This document shows positions 24,433-32,670 of a stretch of 64,000 bases of DNA, piece by piece (the stretch's first letter is position 1; each line of letters begins with the position of its first letter). Where the stretch lies: assembly GCA_021848385.1 (NCBI GenBank), contig JAJZUQ010000003.1, positions 38,925 to 102,924 on the forward strand. The letters run 5' to 3'. The notes below the pieces were generated by a model. That model had not been told where the DNA came from and did no database searches. It saw nothing but the letters and a program-made list of their open reading frames with translations. The position numbers and the translations under genes were made by a program. Source of the stretch: Deltaproteobacteria bacterium. GTDB lineage: Bacteria > Desulfobacterota > Desulfuromonadia > Geobacterales > Geobacteraceae.

Positions 24433-24900
24433 TCATATGTAGTAGACGAAGCGGTGGTCCTGTTCCTTCTTGACTCCCAAGGACTGCCCCCGGTCACAGA
24501 GGTCCTTCAGGGTCAGTTTTCCCAGATAGTCGTTGAGCAGCGCGCTAGCTTCATCCCATACGATCTGGGTTACGCAGTGGCCGCTGAAGGTGCAGCTCTC
24601 TTTCTTTTTTTTCTTGCTGGAGGCGCATTCCACCAGCATCACATCCCCTTCGGTCGACTGGATAATCTCCTGGACCGTTATCAGCTCCGGACTGCGGGAC
24701 AGATAGTACCCCCCCTGTGGGCCCCGTTTGCTTTTCAGGATGCCGTTCTTCTTGAGACTCTGAAATATCTGTTCCAGGTAGCGGGGGGATATTTCCTGGC
24801 GGCGGGAAATGTCCTGGATCTGGGTAGGTGACATGCCGGAATTGTAGGCAATGTCAAAGAGGGCACGCAGCCCGTACCTGCTTTTGGTCGATAGTCGCAT
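24433..24900 (-). CDS. Rrf2/IscR-family regulator of cysK
   Basis: A 155-residue Rrf2 winged-helix protein (MRLSTKSRYGLRALFDIA; EISPRYLEQIFQSLKKNGILKSKRGPQGGYYL). Three cysteines follow the helix-turn-helix domain, in VECASSKKKKKESCTFSGHC; the last two keep the C-x5-C spacing of IscR but the first is further away, with a poly-lysine insert. It may therefore sense Fe-S or, like CymR, work with CysK. It overlaps cysK by four bases. A plausible promoter on the minus strand is TTGATA with TATTGT about 16 bases downstream, in the AT-rich stretch 24930-24960. Confidence 0.88.
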   Translation of the reverse strand: MRLSTKSRYGLRALFDIAYNSGMSPTQIQDISRRQEISPRYLEQIFQSLKKNGILKSKRGPQGGYYLSRSPELITVQEIIQSTEGDVMLVECASSKKKKKESCTFSGHCVTQIVWDEASALLNDYLGKLTLKDLCDRGQSLGVKKEQDHRFVYYI

Positions 24901-25251
24901 GGGTGTACCTCGTAGATAAGTTGCCGTCCAATTTACAATACTTTATTTATATTATCAACAAAATGGCGTCTGCGGCCCGGCTATTTACTACAACTATATC
25001 GTACTATCCGTTTTTGCGCTGCACCAACTCTTGTGATAGTATTTACATGCCCGGCAATTTCCGCGGCAATTTTTTGGAGATTCCCCGTTATTTGACGGGG
25101 TATGATACGGTCAGCCCCTGGCAAAATCCTTGATGTCGGCGCATAAACGACCATTTTACCGGCTGTTGCGGTTTTTTCATTCGGCTGGCGCGATTATTGA
25201 ATATTTCATATTAATAAATTGCTACATGCAAGCTGGTTTGCGAGGAGAGTC
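24901..25251. other. AT-rich divergent promoter region, no gene
   Basis: This 351-bp gap between the Rrf2 gene and the TPR gene is clearly more AT-rich than its surroundings. A hairpin CCCCGTTATTTGACGGGG (25083-25100) and promoter-like AT tracts are present. Open frames crossing it have no ribosome site or recognisable protein. Confidence 0.5.
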
Positions 25252-25695
25252 ATGCCTGCCGAGGAAGCAACAGAACTTTATGCAAAAGGGCTGGAAGCCC
25301 TGGAGCATGGCCATTATTATCTGGCCCGTACCTGCTTTGGACGGGCGTACGAACTGGAGCAGTCTCCCCGCAACAGCTCCTATCTCGGCCTTGCCCTGGC
25401 AAAGTCCACCGGCGGCTACCCCGAGGCCATCGCCCTTGCCCGCGATGCCACTTCAAAAGATCCTGAAAACCCGGTCTACTATCTCAATCTCGGCCAGATT
25501 TACCTGTTGGCCGATCAACGCCGTGAAGCCCTGATAATGTTCCGGTTGGGGTTGCAGCATGGGGCGGACTCATCGGTCGTCCGCGAGCTTGAGGAGCTGG
25601 GGGAGAGGAAACCCCCGCTTTTCAAAAATCTGCCACGGAGCCATCCGCTCAACAGGTATATCGGCCTGCTGTTGAGCAGGCTGGGGTTCAGGTGA
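25252..25695 (+). CDS. TPR-repeat protein
   Basis: A 147-residue soluble protein with about three tetratricopeptide repeats: YAKGLEALEHGHYYLARTCFGRAYELE, then a unit around YPEAIALARDATSKDPENPVYY, and LGQIYLLADQRREALIMFRLGL. It probably serves as a protein-binding scaffold; partner unknown. GAGGAG lies 4-5 bases upstream of ATG 25252. Its stop codon falls inside the first unit of the GGTGAAA tandem array, so changes in repeat number would not alter the protein. RecO follows 155 bases later. Confidence 0.8.
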   Translation: MPAEEATELYAKGLEALEHGHYYLARTCFGRAYELEQSPRNSSYLGLALAKSTGGYPEAIALARDATSKDPENPVYYLNLGQIYLLADQRREALIMFRLGLQHGADSSVVRELEELGERKPPLFKNLPRSHPLNRYIGLLLSRLGFR

Positions 25696-25750
25696 AAGGT
25701 GAAAGGTGAAAGGTGAAAGGTGAAAGGTGAAAGGTGAAAGGTGAAAGGTG
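25691..25750. repeat. Heptanucleotide tandem repeat (GGTGAAA)n
   Basis: Eight exact copies of GGTGAAA (25691-25746) and a partial ninth, directly after the TPR stop and about 100 bases before recO. A degenerate relative (GTGAAAAGT, AGGTGAAAAGTGAA) lies downstream of dnaB at 28036-28126. Length variation through slippage is expected. Confidence 0.92.
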
Positions 25751-25849
25751 AGGGCGTCGCGGGATCGGACGTCCTCTGCTTTTTGACGGGATGAGAGTGC
25801 AGGTGGGCAAGTGATTGACTGCCGTCTGCACCGGTGGTACCTTTGCCCC

Positions 25850-26614
25850 ATGCGGACAACGGAGTGCGAATCGATTATCATCGGGGTCATGGACTACCGT
25901 GAAGCCGACCGTCTGGTCACCTTTTTCTGTCACGATCACGGCAAGCTGCGGGGGGTGGCGCGGGGGGCGAAGCGGAGCAGGCAGCGATTCGCCGGGGCGC
26001 TTGAACCGTTTGCCCGCCTCTGCCTCCAGGTCGGCATGAAAGAGGGGCTGACGCAGGTGCAGGGTGCGGACATTGTCACCATCTTCCCCGGAATCCGCAC
26101 CGACCTGGTCCGGATCGGCTGCGCCGGTTACGCCTGTGAACTGGTGGACCGGCTGCTCCCCGAAGGGGTTGCCAATCCCCGCCTGTTCCGGCTCCTGGCA
26201 GCTTTTCTCGAATTCCTCGACCTCTCCCCCTGTACCGAATCGGCGCGACGCTTTTTCGAGATCAACTTTCTTAACGTCCTTGGCTACCGGCCGGCGCTTG
26301 ACTATTGTGCAGGATGCGGTGCGGAGCTTGCCGACCTGGAGCGATACGGTTTCAGTGCCGCTGCCGGCGGGCTTCTCTGTCCTCATTGCGGAACCGGAGC
26401 CAACCCGGTTTCTGCCGCTACGGTTGATCTGCTACAGCGCTGCCTCAAAACCGGCCGTTTCGGCGCCATGGATTTCCCTCCACAGTCGCTGGCCGAAGCC
26501 GGAAATATCCTCGATGCGAGCATTGCCATCCTTCTCAGCCGACCCCTTAATTCCCTCGCGTTTCTCAGTGAACTCAAAGGACAGATGCCGGGCGGTTCCG
26601 TCCAAAATGGTTGA
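25850..26614 (+). CDS. recO: DNA repair protein RecO
   Basis: A 254-residue RecO: N-terminal OB-fold (ESIIIGVMDYREADRLVTFFC, then KLRGVARGAKRSRQRFAGALEPF), helical middle and a zinc-binding C-terminal part with CAGCGAEL and CPHC. It loads RecA onto SSB-coated single strands with RecR. The ATG at 25850 gives the usual family N-terminus though its ribosome site is weak; the frame is open to 25811. Heptamer repeats lie upstream and dnaB follows 70 bases downstream. Confidence 0.93.
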   Translation: MRTTECESIIIGVMDYREADRLVTFFCHDHGKLRGVARGAKRSRQRFAGALEPFARLCLQVGMKEGLTQVQGADIVTIFPGIRTDLVRIGCAGYACELVDRLLPEGVANPRLFRLLAAFLEFLDLSPCTESARRFFEINFLNVLGYRPALDYCAGCGAELADLERYGFSAAAGGLLCPHCGTGANPVSAATVDLLQRCLKTGRFGAMDFPPQSLAEAGNILDASIAILLSRPLNSLAFLSELKGQMPGGSVQNG

Positions 26615-26683
26615 CCGGTGCGGCGATGCGGGTTATAGTACACCCTTCCTTTTCCACCATCTGAAGAGTCACGGACAGAGCCC

Positions 26684-28033
26684 ATGGCAGCAGTAGACCT
26701 GAGAAAACTTCCCCCCCAGAGTATCGAAGCTGAAATGTCGCTCCTCGGCGGCATCCTCATCGACAACGATGCCATCAACCGGGTGATCGAGATTCTTGAA
26801 GTGGACGACCTCTATAGGGAATCCCACCGCAAGCTCCTGCGGGCGATGATCGACCTGAACGAGCGCGGGGAGCCGTGCGACTTCATTACCCTCTCCGATA
26901 TTCTGAAGAAGAAGGGGGAGCTGGAAGAGGTCGGTGGCGGTGCGTATCTGGCCACCCTCGTCGAATATGTGCCGACTGCCGCCAACATTGCCTACTACAG
27001 CAAAATCATCAAGGAGAAGGCGGTGGTGCGCAAACTGATTTCCGCAGCCACCGAGATCGTTACCCAGGGGTATGACGAGCAGGTGGAGGTGGAGAAGCTT
27101 CTGGACGGCGCCCAGAAGGTGATTTTCGAGATATCCGAGAACAAGCTTCGCCCCGCCTTTGTTCAGGTCGGTGCAGTCCTCAAGGATACCATCAAGAACA
27201 TTGAGAAGCTCTACGAGAAGAAGGAGCACATCACGGGGGTGCCGACCGGCTTCGCCGACCTTGATGAGAAGACAGCCGGTTTTCAGCGGGGGGATCTGAT
27301 CATCATTGCCGGCCGCCCTTCCATGGGAAAGACCGCCTTCGCCCTCAACATCGCCCAGTATGCGGCGATTCATGCCGATCCGCAACAGCCGGTCGCCGTT
27401 TTCTCACTGGAGATGAGCAAGGAACAGCTGGTTACCCGTCTCCTCTGTTCCGAGGCACGCATCGATGCCAGCCGGCTCCGCACCGGTCACCTTATCGATT
27501 CCGACTGGGACCGGCTTGCCCGGGGGGCCGGAAACCTGCACGAGGCGAAGATCTTCATCGATGACACCCCGGCCATCTCCGTGCTGGAGATGCGGGCCAA
27601 GTGCCGCCGTCTCAAGGCGGAGCAAGGCATCTCCATGATCGTGGTCGACTACCTCCAGCTGATGCGGGGGGGCTCCAATCCCGAATCCCGCCAGCAGGAG
27701 ATTTCCGAGATTTCCCGCTCCCTCAAGGCTCTGGCCAAGGAGCTTGACGTACCGGTGGTTGCCCTTTCCCAGCTGAATCGTGGATTGGAAAGCCGTACCG
27801 ACAAGCGGCCGATGATGAGCGACCTCCGGGAATCGGGTGCCATCGAGCAGGATGCCGACGTGATCATGTTCGTCTATCGTGAAGAAGTCTACGACAAGGA
27901 GAACGAGGAACTGAAGGGGAAGGCGGAGATCATCATCGGCAAGCAGCGTAACGGACCGATCGGGATAGTCGACCTGGCCTTCCGTGGAGAATACACCCGC
28001 TTCGAGAACCTGAGCAGGCGGGACGAGTATTAA
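26684..28033 (+). CDS. dnaB: Replicative DNA helicase DnaB
   Basis: A 449-residue hexameric replication helicase. Residues 1-110 are the DnaG-interacting N-terminal domain (PPQSIEAEMSLLGGILIDNDAI), followed by a linker and the RecA-like motor with Walker A GRPSMGKT, Walker B MIVVDYLQLM, and the ESGAIEQDADVIMFVYREE and KQRNGPIG motifs. No intein interrupts the Walker A site, a common position for one. It is the fork helicase; its partner genes rplI or alr are not adjacent here. Confidence 0.97.
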   Translation: MAAVDLRKLPPQSIEAEMSLLGGILIDNDAINRVIEILEVDDLYRESHRKLLRAMIDLNERGEPCDFITLSDILKKKGELEEVGGGAYLATLVEYVPTAANIAYYSKIIKEKAVVRKLISAATEIVTQGYDEQVEVEKLLDGAQKVIFEISENKLRPAFVQVGAVLKDTIKNIEKLYEKKEHITGVPTGFADLDEKTAGFQRGDLIIIAGRPSMGKTAFALNIAQYAAIHADPQQPVAVFSLEMSKEQLVTRLLCSEARIDASRLRTGHLIDSDWDRLARGAGNLHEAKIFIDDTPAISVLEMRAKCRRLKAEQGISMIVVDYLQLMRGGSNPESRQQEISEISRSLKALAKELDVPVVALSQLNRGLESRTDKRPMMSDLRESGAIEQDADVIMFVYREEVYDKENEELKGKAEIIIGKQRNGPIGIVDLAFRGEYTRFENLSRRDEY

Positions 28034-28035
28034 TA

Positions 28036-28126
28036 CGGTGAAAAGTAAAAAGTAAAAGGTGAAAAGTGAAAAGTTCCCAGGTTTTTTGCCCTAATCTGTT
28101 CACCGTTCACTTTTCACCTTTCACAA
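28036..28126. repeat. Degenerate GTGAAAAGT repeat with inverted arms
   Basis: Tandem-like GTGAAAAGT/GTAAAAAGT units (28039-28072) face TTCACTTTTCACCT (28107-28120); AGGTGAAAAGTGAA pairs perfectly with the latter. The hairpin lies between dnaB and lpxA and may act as a terminator-like structure. Confidence 0.7.
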
Positions 28127-28143
28127 ATTAGAGAGGTATGCAA

Positions 28144-28938
28144 ATGATAGATCCTTCAGCACGAATCAGCGCGACGGCGACTATCGCACCGGACGCGGAG
28201 ATAGGACCCAATGTCATTGTCGGCGACAACTCGTCGGTGGGAAGCGGCACCCGGGTCATGGCCAATGCGGTCATCGGCCCCTGGACAACGGTCGGTTGCA
28301 ACAATACCATCCACTACGGGGCCATCGTCGGCCATGATCCCCAGGATTTCGGCTACCACGGCGAGGAAAGCTACCTGGAAGTCGGGAACGGCAATATTAT
28401 CCGGGAGTATGCCACTATCCACCGGGGAAACCGCGCCGGGACGAAAACCGTGGTCGGCAACGAGAACTTCCTCATGATCCAGTCCCACGTGGCCCACAAC
28501 TGCATCCTGGGGAGCAATATCATCGTCGCCGGCGGCTCGCTCCTTGCCGGGCACGTTGAGGTGGCGGACCGGGCCATCATCTCCGGCAACTGCGTGGTCC
28601 ACCAGTTCTGCCGTATCGGCGGGTTTGCCATGATGCGCGGCCTCTCCCGCACTTCCCGTGATGTTCCGCCGTTCTGCATCATGGACGAGACCCACACCGT
28701 CAAGACCCTCAATCTGGTGGGACTGCGGCGCAATGGTTTCGACCATAAACGGGTCCGGGCAATTAAAAACGCCTTCTCCGTCCTGTTCCGGAGCGGCCTC
28801 AATATGCCGAACGCCGTGGCCAAGGTGGAGGCGGAGCTGGAAGTGACCGACGATGTGCGGCAACTGCTCGACTTCATCAACTCCTCCAAGCGGGGGGTGT
28901 GTTTTGGGAAAGGGCAAACAGTGGGGGACTTCGATTAA
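28144..28938 (+). CDS. lpxA: Acyl-ACP--UDP-N-acetylglucosamine O-acyltransferase
   Basis: A 264-residue left-handed beta-helix acyltransferase catalysing the first step of lipid A synthesis in the cytoplasm. Hexapeptide repeats run from residue 3 to about 185 (IDPSARISATATIAPDAEIG), with the LpxA blocks HDPQDFGYHGEES, IREYATIHRG, and the catalytic-histidine segment MIQSHVAHNC, then the helical C-terminal domain. The second ATG (28144) is chosen because AGAGG abuts the first. It stands apart from lpxD, fabZ and lpxB, unlike the usual cluster, so it may be a second copy or relocated; that cannot be told from this window. Confidence 0.9.
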   Translation: MIDPSARISATATIAPDAEIGPNVIVGDNSSVGSGTRVMANAVIGPWTTVGCNNTIHYGAIVGHDPQDFGYHGEESYLEVGNGNIIREYATIHRGNRAGTKTVVGNENFLMIQSHVAHNCILGSNIIVAGGSLLAGHVEVADRAIISGNCVVHQFCRIGGFAMMRGLSRTSRDVPPFCIMDETHTVKTLNLVGLRRNGFDHKRVRAIKNAFSVLFRSGLNMPNAVAKVEAELEVTDDVRQLLDFINSSKRGVCFGKGQTVGDFD

Positions 28939-28965
28939 GGCCGGAGCAGAACAGGCAAAATCTTT

Positions 28966-29057
28966 ATTGACGCAGAGACGCAGAGGCGCAAAGAAGGCAT
29001 AATCTGAAAAGAGTTTCTTGGGGTTCCCCGCGTCTCTGCGCCTCTGCGTCAAGGGTT
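28966..29057. repeat. Inverted intergenic repeat (CGCAGAGACGC type)
   Basis: TTGACGCAGAGACGCAGAGG near 28966 faces CGCGTCTCTGCGCCTCTGCG near 29032, forming a long imperfect hairpin. The same class flanks the gap at 23.2-23.5 kb and a related CTCTGTGG form lies at 46.0 kb. Confidence 0.7.
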
Positions 29058-29100
29058 TTTAAATAGAAGTGACATCATTTCAACAAGCAAGGATATGACC

Positions 29101-30411
29101 ATGACAACTTACAACCCCATGCGGGAACTGCCGGCTAAGGCCGGCTACAAGGCGGGGGACGTGTTCGTCCTCTGCGGCGAGCTGTTCGGCCGCGGCTATG
29201 CCAACGGCATCATCGACGAGGCGCGCCGTGCCGGCATGACCATCATCGGCACCACCGTCGGGCGTCGTGACGCCGACGGTACGCTCCGTCCCCTGAACGA
29301 CGCCGAACTGGCGGAAGCGGAGGCGAACCTGGGGGGGAAGATCATCAATGTCCCGCTGGAGGCCGGTTTCGACATGGAGCCGGACGGGAGCGGCAGTACC
29401 CCCCTGGATCAACTCAAGGGGGTGAAGACCGACGAGTGGGAGGCGGTCCGCCTGAACTGGGAAGGGATCGAGGCGTCCCGCCAGGCCGGCATCCGGCGTT
29501 TTACCGCCAACATGGCGCGGGTGGCGTCGGATCTGGAGCGGCTCATTCCTGCCGGGGCGAATGTTCTGTTCGCCCATTCCATGGCGGGGGGGATTCCGCG
29601 GGCGCGGATTTTCATGCCGCTTCTGAACAAGGTGTTCAAGGGGCAGGGTGAGCGCTTCATCAGCTCGGAAACCTTCTGGAATTCGGAACTGGGACGTCTC
29701 TGCCAGATCTCCTTCGATGAAGTCACGGCCGATACATTCCGGTACCTCATCGATGCCACCGCCGCCGTCAGATCCCGCAACACCGCTGCCGGCTGCCGGG
29801 TGAGCTACGTTGCCTACGGCTACCACGGTTGCGAAGTGCTCATCAACGGCAGGTATGTCTGGCAGACCTACACCCCCTACCTGCAAGGGTGGGCCAAGAT
29901 ACGCCTGGAGGATGTTGCCACCGCTGCCTGGGGTGAAGGGGTGCATGCGACGGTTTTCAACTGTCCGGAAATCCAGACCAACTCCAGTGCTCTCTTTCTC
30001 GGTGTCGAGATCTCGCTCTATCCTCTCCTGGCTGCCTTGGAGAAGGAAGGTGACGGCCAGGTGGCCCGACAGGTGCGGGAAGAGTGCCAGTCGTTGCTGA
30101 AACCCGGTGTCAGCTGCGAGGCAATGCTGGAGAAGGCCAACAGTTATCTTGCCTCGCCGCTCCTGGCCCCCTTCGGCGACTATGCCGGGTGGCCGCTCCA
30201 TAACACGCCGGAACTGGCGGAACTGATGCTCGGTTGTTCGGAGGAGCTCCTGGGGATGAACGTCAATCCGAAGGAAATCGCATGCGGCACCCTTTCCAGG
30301 GCGGTGTTCAGAGGCGTCGGGCGGCTCATGTTCGATACGGCGTGGGCACCGGCAGCCCCGGTGTTCTGGCTGAACCATGATATACTTGCCCGCCGGCTGG
30401 TGAAGGATTGA
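29101..30411 (+). CDS. Enoyl-reductase-like (possibly FabMG family) protein
   Basis: A 436-residue soluble protein with a Rossmann-like opening (AGDVFVLCGELFGRGYANGIIDEARRAG) and long conserved-looking blocks (FAHSMAGGIPRARIFMPLLNKVFKG, GERFISSETFWNS, GYHGCEVLINGRYVWQTYTPYLQGW). I believe it corresponds to proteins labelled enoyl-ACP reductase FabMG family in sequence collections, but the recognition is from memory and weak; it is not FabI, FabL or FabV. Start at 29101 is set by AGGA seven bases upstream. LpxA precedes it, which would fit a fatty-acid or envelope role, and a REC-PilZ gene follows 47 bases later. Confidence 0.5.
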   Translation: MTTYNPMRELPAKAGYKAGDVFVLCGELFGRGYANGIIDEARRAGMTIIGTTVGRRDADGTLRPLNDAELAEAEANLGGKIINVPLEAGFDMEPDGSGSTPLDQLKGVKTDEWEAVRLNWEGIEASRQAGIRRFTANMARVASDLERLIPAGANVLFAHSMAGGIPRARIFMPLLNKVFKGQGERFISSETFWNSELGRLCQISFDEVTADTFRYLIDATAAVRSRNTAAGCRVSYVAYGYHGCEVLINGRYVWQTYTPYLQGWAKIRLEDVATAAWGEGVHATVFNCPEIQTNSSALFLGVEISLYPLLAALEKEGDGQVARQVREECQSLLKPGVSCEAMLEKANSYLASPLLAPFGDYAGWPLHNTPELAELMLGCSEELLGMNVNPKEIACGTLSRAVFRGVGRLMFDTAWAPAAPVFWLNHDILARRLVKD

Positions 30412-30458
30412 TGCCCGATCAGGGATATTGCCCATTTCAGGGAAGGTGACACCCGTAT

Positions 30459-31157
30459 ATGCCCCAGAAGGTGCTGCTGGTCGATGACGTCAACATGTTT
30501 CTGGATCTTATGAAGGGGTTCCTCAAGCTCTCGTCCGTTCACGTCCTGACTGCGAATGACGGGGCGAAGGCGCTGGAGACCGCCCGGAGGGAAATCCCTT
30601 CCCTTGTCTTCATGGACCTGCGTATGCCGAACATGAACGGCGATGAGTGTTGCGCCCGTTTCAAGGCCGATCCGGCCCTCAGGAACATCCCCGTCATCAT
30701 GCTGATCGCAGACGGTAAAGAGGAGGACAGGATCCTTAGCATCAAGGCAGGCTGTGACGATTGTCTGACCAAGCCGATCGACCGCAACCTGTTCCTGGAA
30801 AAGGCGCGTCATTACATACCGGGCATTGACCGGCGTGACAAACGCACGCCGTGCGCCGCCAAGGTCAAATTCCGGGTCTTCGGCATTACCCTGACCGGAG
30901 ACGTGGTTAACATGAGCGAGCATGGCGTCTACGTGGCGGCTACCTGCGCGGTAGAAATCGGAACGGCCTTGGACCTGGTCTTTGCCCTCCCGGACGGGAA
31001 GGGGTCGGTTGTCCAGACCAAGGGGCGGGTTTCCTGGGTGAACGGTGGTAAAGCGCGGCAGAAAGGGAGTCTTCCCGAGGGGTTCGGAGTGGAGTTTACT
31101 GCCATGACCGAAGAGTCGGCCATTGCCGTGCGCGCCTTCATGGCGGGGGCCGGATGA
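30459..31157 (+). CDS. Response regulator with PilZ domain (REC-PilZ)
   Basis: A 232-residue two-domain protein. Residues 1-120 are a receiver with acidic pocket (LLVDDVNMF), phospho-acceptor D53 in VFMDLRMPNMNG and the lysine in LTKPID. Residues about 125-230 form a PilZ domain: RRDKRTP supplies the arginine motif and DVVNMSEHGVYV the D/NxSxxG motif for c-di-GMP binding. It therefore joins phosphorelay input to second-messenger binding, probably acting on motility, exopolysaccharide or pili. No sensor kinase is adjacent. A perfect terminator ends the transcript at 31190. Confidence 0.9.
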   Translation: MPQKVLLVDDVNMFLDLMKGFLKLSSVHVLTANDGAKALETARREIPSLVFMDLRMPNMNGDECCARFKADPALRNIPVIMLIADGKEEDRILSIKAGCDDCLTKPIDRNLFLEKARHYIPGIDRRDKRTPCAAKVKFRVFGITLTGDVVNMSEHGVYVAATCAVEIGTALDLVFALPDGKGSVVQTKGRVSWVNGGKARQKGSLPEGFGVEFTAMTEESAIAVRAFMAGAG

Positions 31158-31189
31158 GGAGAATCGAGGCATAAGTGATTAACAGAAAA

Positions 31190-31219
31190 GGGGGGACCGC
31201 CGAGGTCCCCCCTTTTTTT
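31190..31219 (+). terminator. Rho-independent terminator
   Basis: GGGGGGACC (31190-31198) pairs perfectly with GGTCCCCCC (31204-31212), followed by seven T. Confidence 0.95.
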
Positions 31220-31241
31220 GCTTTCCTGGAAACTGAGAATG

Positions 31242-31415
31242 ACGTGCTGGCGGAGTCTCGTTAGCTACGGTCGATCCCGTCGCTGCGAACCTTGACCGGC
31301 TTCACTTCAGGCCGGTTAAGGTTGCAGTTCTACATGCATTTCTTCGACGGAACTTCCGGCGGGCGTTCGCTACCGCTCGGGCTCTTCCTCCACTCACGAC
31401 ACTCCACCAACACGT
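31242..31415. repeat. Palindromic intergenic element, copy B
   Basis: A 174-bp element in the 385-bp gap after the REC-PilZ gene. Terminal inverted repeats (31242-31260 and 31397-31415) match at 16 of 19 positions; an inner hairpin AACCTTGACCGGC / GCCGGTTAAGGTT sits near 31289-31324. Blocks CGGTCGATCCCGTCGCTGCG and CTACCGCTCGGGCTCTTCC are nearly identical to copy A at 15.7 kb. The rest of the gap (31416-31542) shows no gene. Confidence 0.65.
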
Positions 31416-31542
31416 TCCCCATTTACCAGGAAGAATCATGTGTCCTGTCGCATTCTGGTGGATAATCGCTGATTCAGGACTGTGGTTATGTGTCTTGGCG
31501 GCGTTAATCCGCTTTTATCGGCATTAATCTGCGTTATTCACG

Positions 31543-32433
31543 TTACCCCTGAATGGCTACCGGCATGGCGCGGCCGGCGATCTCTGACATGGCGAGGGGG
31601 GCGGCTGGAGCGGAAGGGCCGAATTCTTCCGCAACTTCGGCGAAGGTGACGAAGCGGACTCCTTGCCCGGTGAGCCTCGTCAGGAGCTCGGTGAAGACCG
31701 GCGCCATCGCCATTCCTTCGTATTCGGTGTGGATGGTGTGGACGTTGAGGCCCGGTTTGAGGAGGGAGAGATAGTGGTTGTTGATGGTTTCCGGGGTGAT
31801 GCCGTTTGACCCGAGGAGTTCATCCATGGTGGGCCAGGTTGTGGGAATCTGGAGAGTGCGGAAGGTTCGCCCGTCCATGACGGGGTAGAAGGGGTGGCTG
31901 CCGCGACAGTCGCTGCAGTAGGAGAGGTGCATGGCGTCCTGGACCTCCAGTGAGTCGGGGGTGACGGTCCACCCCGGCGCGGCCGTAGTCAGGGCCCGGT
32001 GTCCGAGAACTTCCTGGAAGAGAGCGCTCGCTTTGCCCAGTTCCATGGCGGTCACCGGTTTCGGGAACCAGGGAAGGAAGTCGTGCCACTTCACGTGGTC
32101 CCAGCAGTGGATTCCCACCTCATGGCCGGCAGCCTCGGTTTTTCTCAGAATATCGGGGAGTTTGGCCGCAATGACCGGTGCGGGGAGGAGGGTGCCGGAG
32201 AGGAGGGTCCGCAGGCCGAATGCTGACGGCGCACCGCTGCGGAGCTGTTTTTTCAGAAAGCCGGGGCGGAAGATGCGGCGGATCGTCTTCCCTGTGTTGT
32301 CCGGCCCCATGGAGAAATAGAAGGTGGCCCTGATACCGAACCGCTCCAGAATGGCGAGCAGGTTCGGTACTCCGTCGCGCGTACCGACGAAGGTGTCGAT
32401 ATCTACTTTGAGGGCGATAATGGGTTGGCTCAT
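31543..32433 (-). CDS. ArnD-like polysaccharide deacetylase/deformylase
   Basis: A 296-residue NodB-fold deacetylase closest in pattern to ArnD, which removes the formyl group from undecaprenyl-phosphate 4-deoxy-4-formamido-L-arabinose in lipid A modification. The metal-site motif VDIDTFVGTRDGVPNLL and GIHCWDHVKWHDF are ArnD-like, and PGWTVTP follows. Start at ATG 32433 gives the family N-terminus (MSQPIIALKVDID); the frame is open another 146 codons upstream. No other arn genes are present, so either the rest lies elsewhere or it acts on a different lipid-linked sugar. It converges on REC-PilZ across palindromic copy B. Confidence 0.82.
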   Translation of the reverse strand: MSQPIIALKVDIDTFVGTRDGVPNLLAILERFGIRATFYFSMGPDNTGKTIRRIFRPGFLKKQLRSGAPSAFGLRTLLSGTLLPAPVIAAKLPDILRKTEAAGHEVGIHCWDHVKWHDFLPWFPKPVTAMELGKASALFQEVLGHRALTTAAPGWTVTPDSLEVQDAMHLSYCSDCRGSHPFYPVMDGRTFRTLQIPTTWPTMDELLGSNGITPETINNHYLSLLKPGLNVHTIHTEYEGMAMAPVFTELLTRLTGQGVRFVTFAEVAEEFGPSAPAAPLAMSEIAGRAMPVAIQG

Positions 32434-32670
32434 GAGTCGTTTCTGGATAGGGGCGAGGGTTTGTTTGCCGGCCTGTGCCGGTAGTGAATTACTGCACTCT
32501 AACCCTACATGGACGGAAATACAAGATTTTTCCGGCAGCAGGCACGGGAATCCGAAACAGCCATGCCGGTGTACATTTCGTACCGGTAATGGTATATGGT
32601 TAGAGTAAATCTGCAAAGTTGTGCATGGGTCGTTTCTGGCCTGGCGCAACTGTCCTTTGGGAGGTATGAC

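Noticed and set aside
24828..25133. A 101-codon frame in the AT-rich gap upstream of the TPR gene
   Set aside because: Overlaps the Rrf2 gene start, lacks a ribosome site and has no recognisable domain.
25691..25750. Regular repeats considered as a CRISPR array
   Set aside because: Seven-base units without spacers; no cas genes anywhere in the window.
28966..29057. Inverted repeat considered as IS ends
   Set aside because: Only about 90 bp, no transposase, and the motif matches a dispersed hairpin class seen at other gaps in the window.
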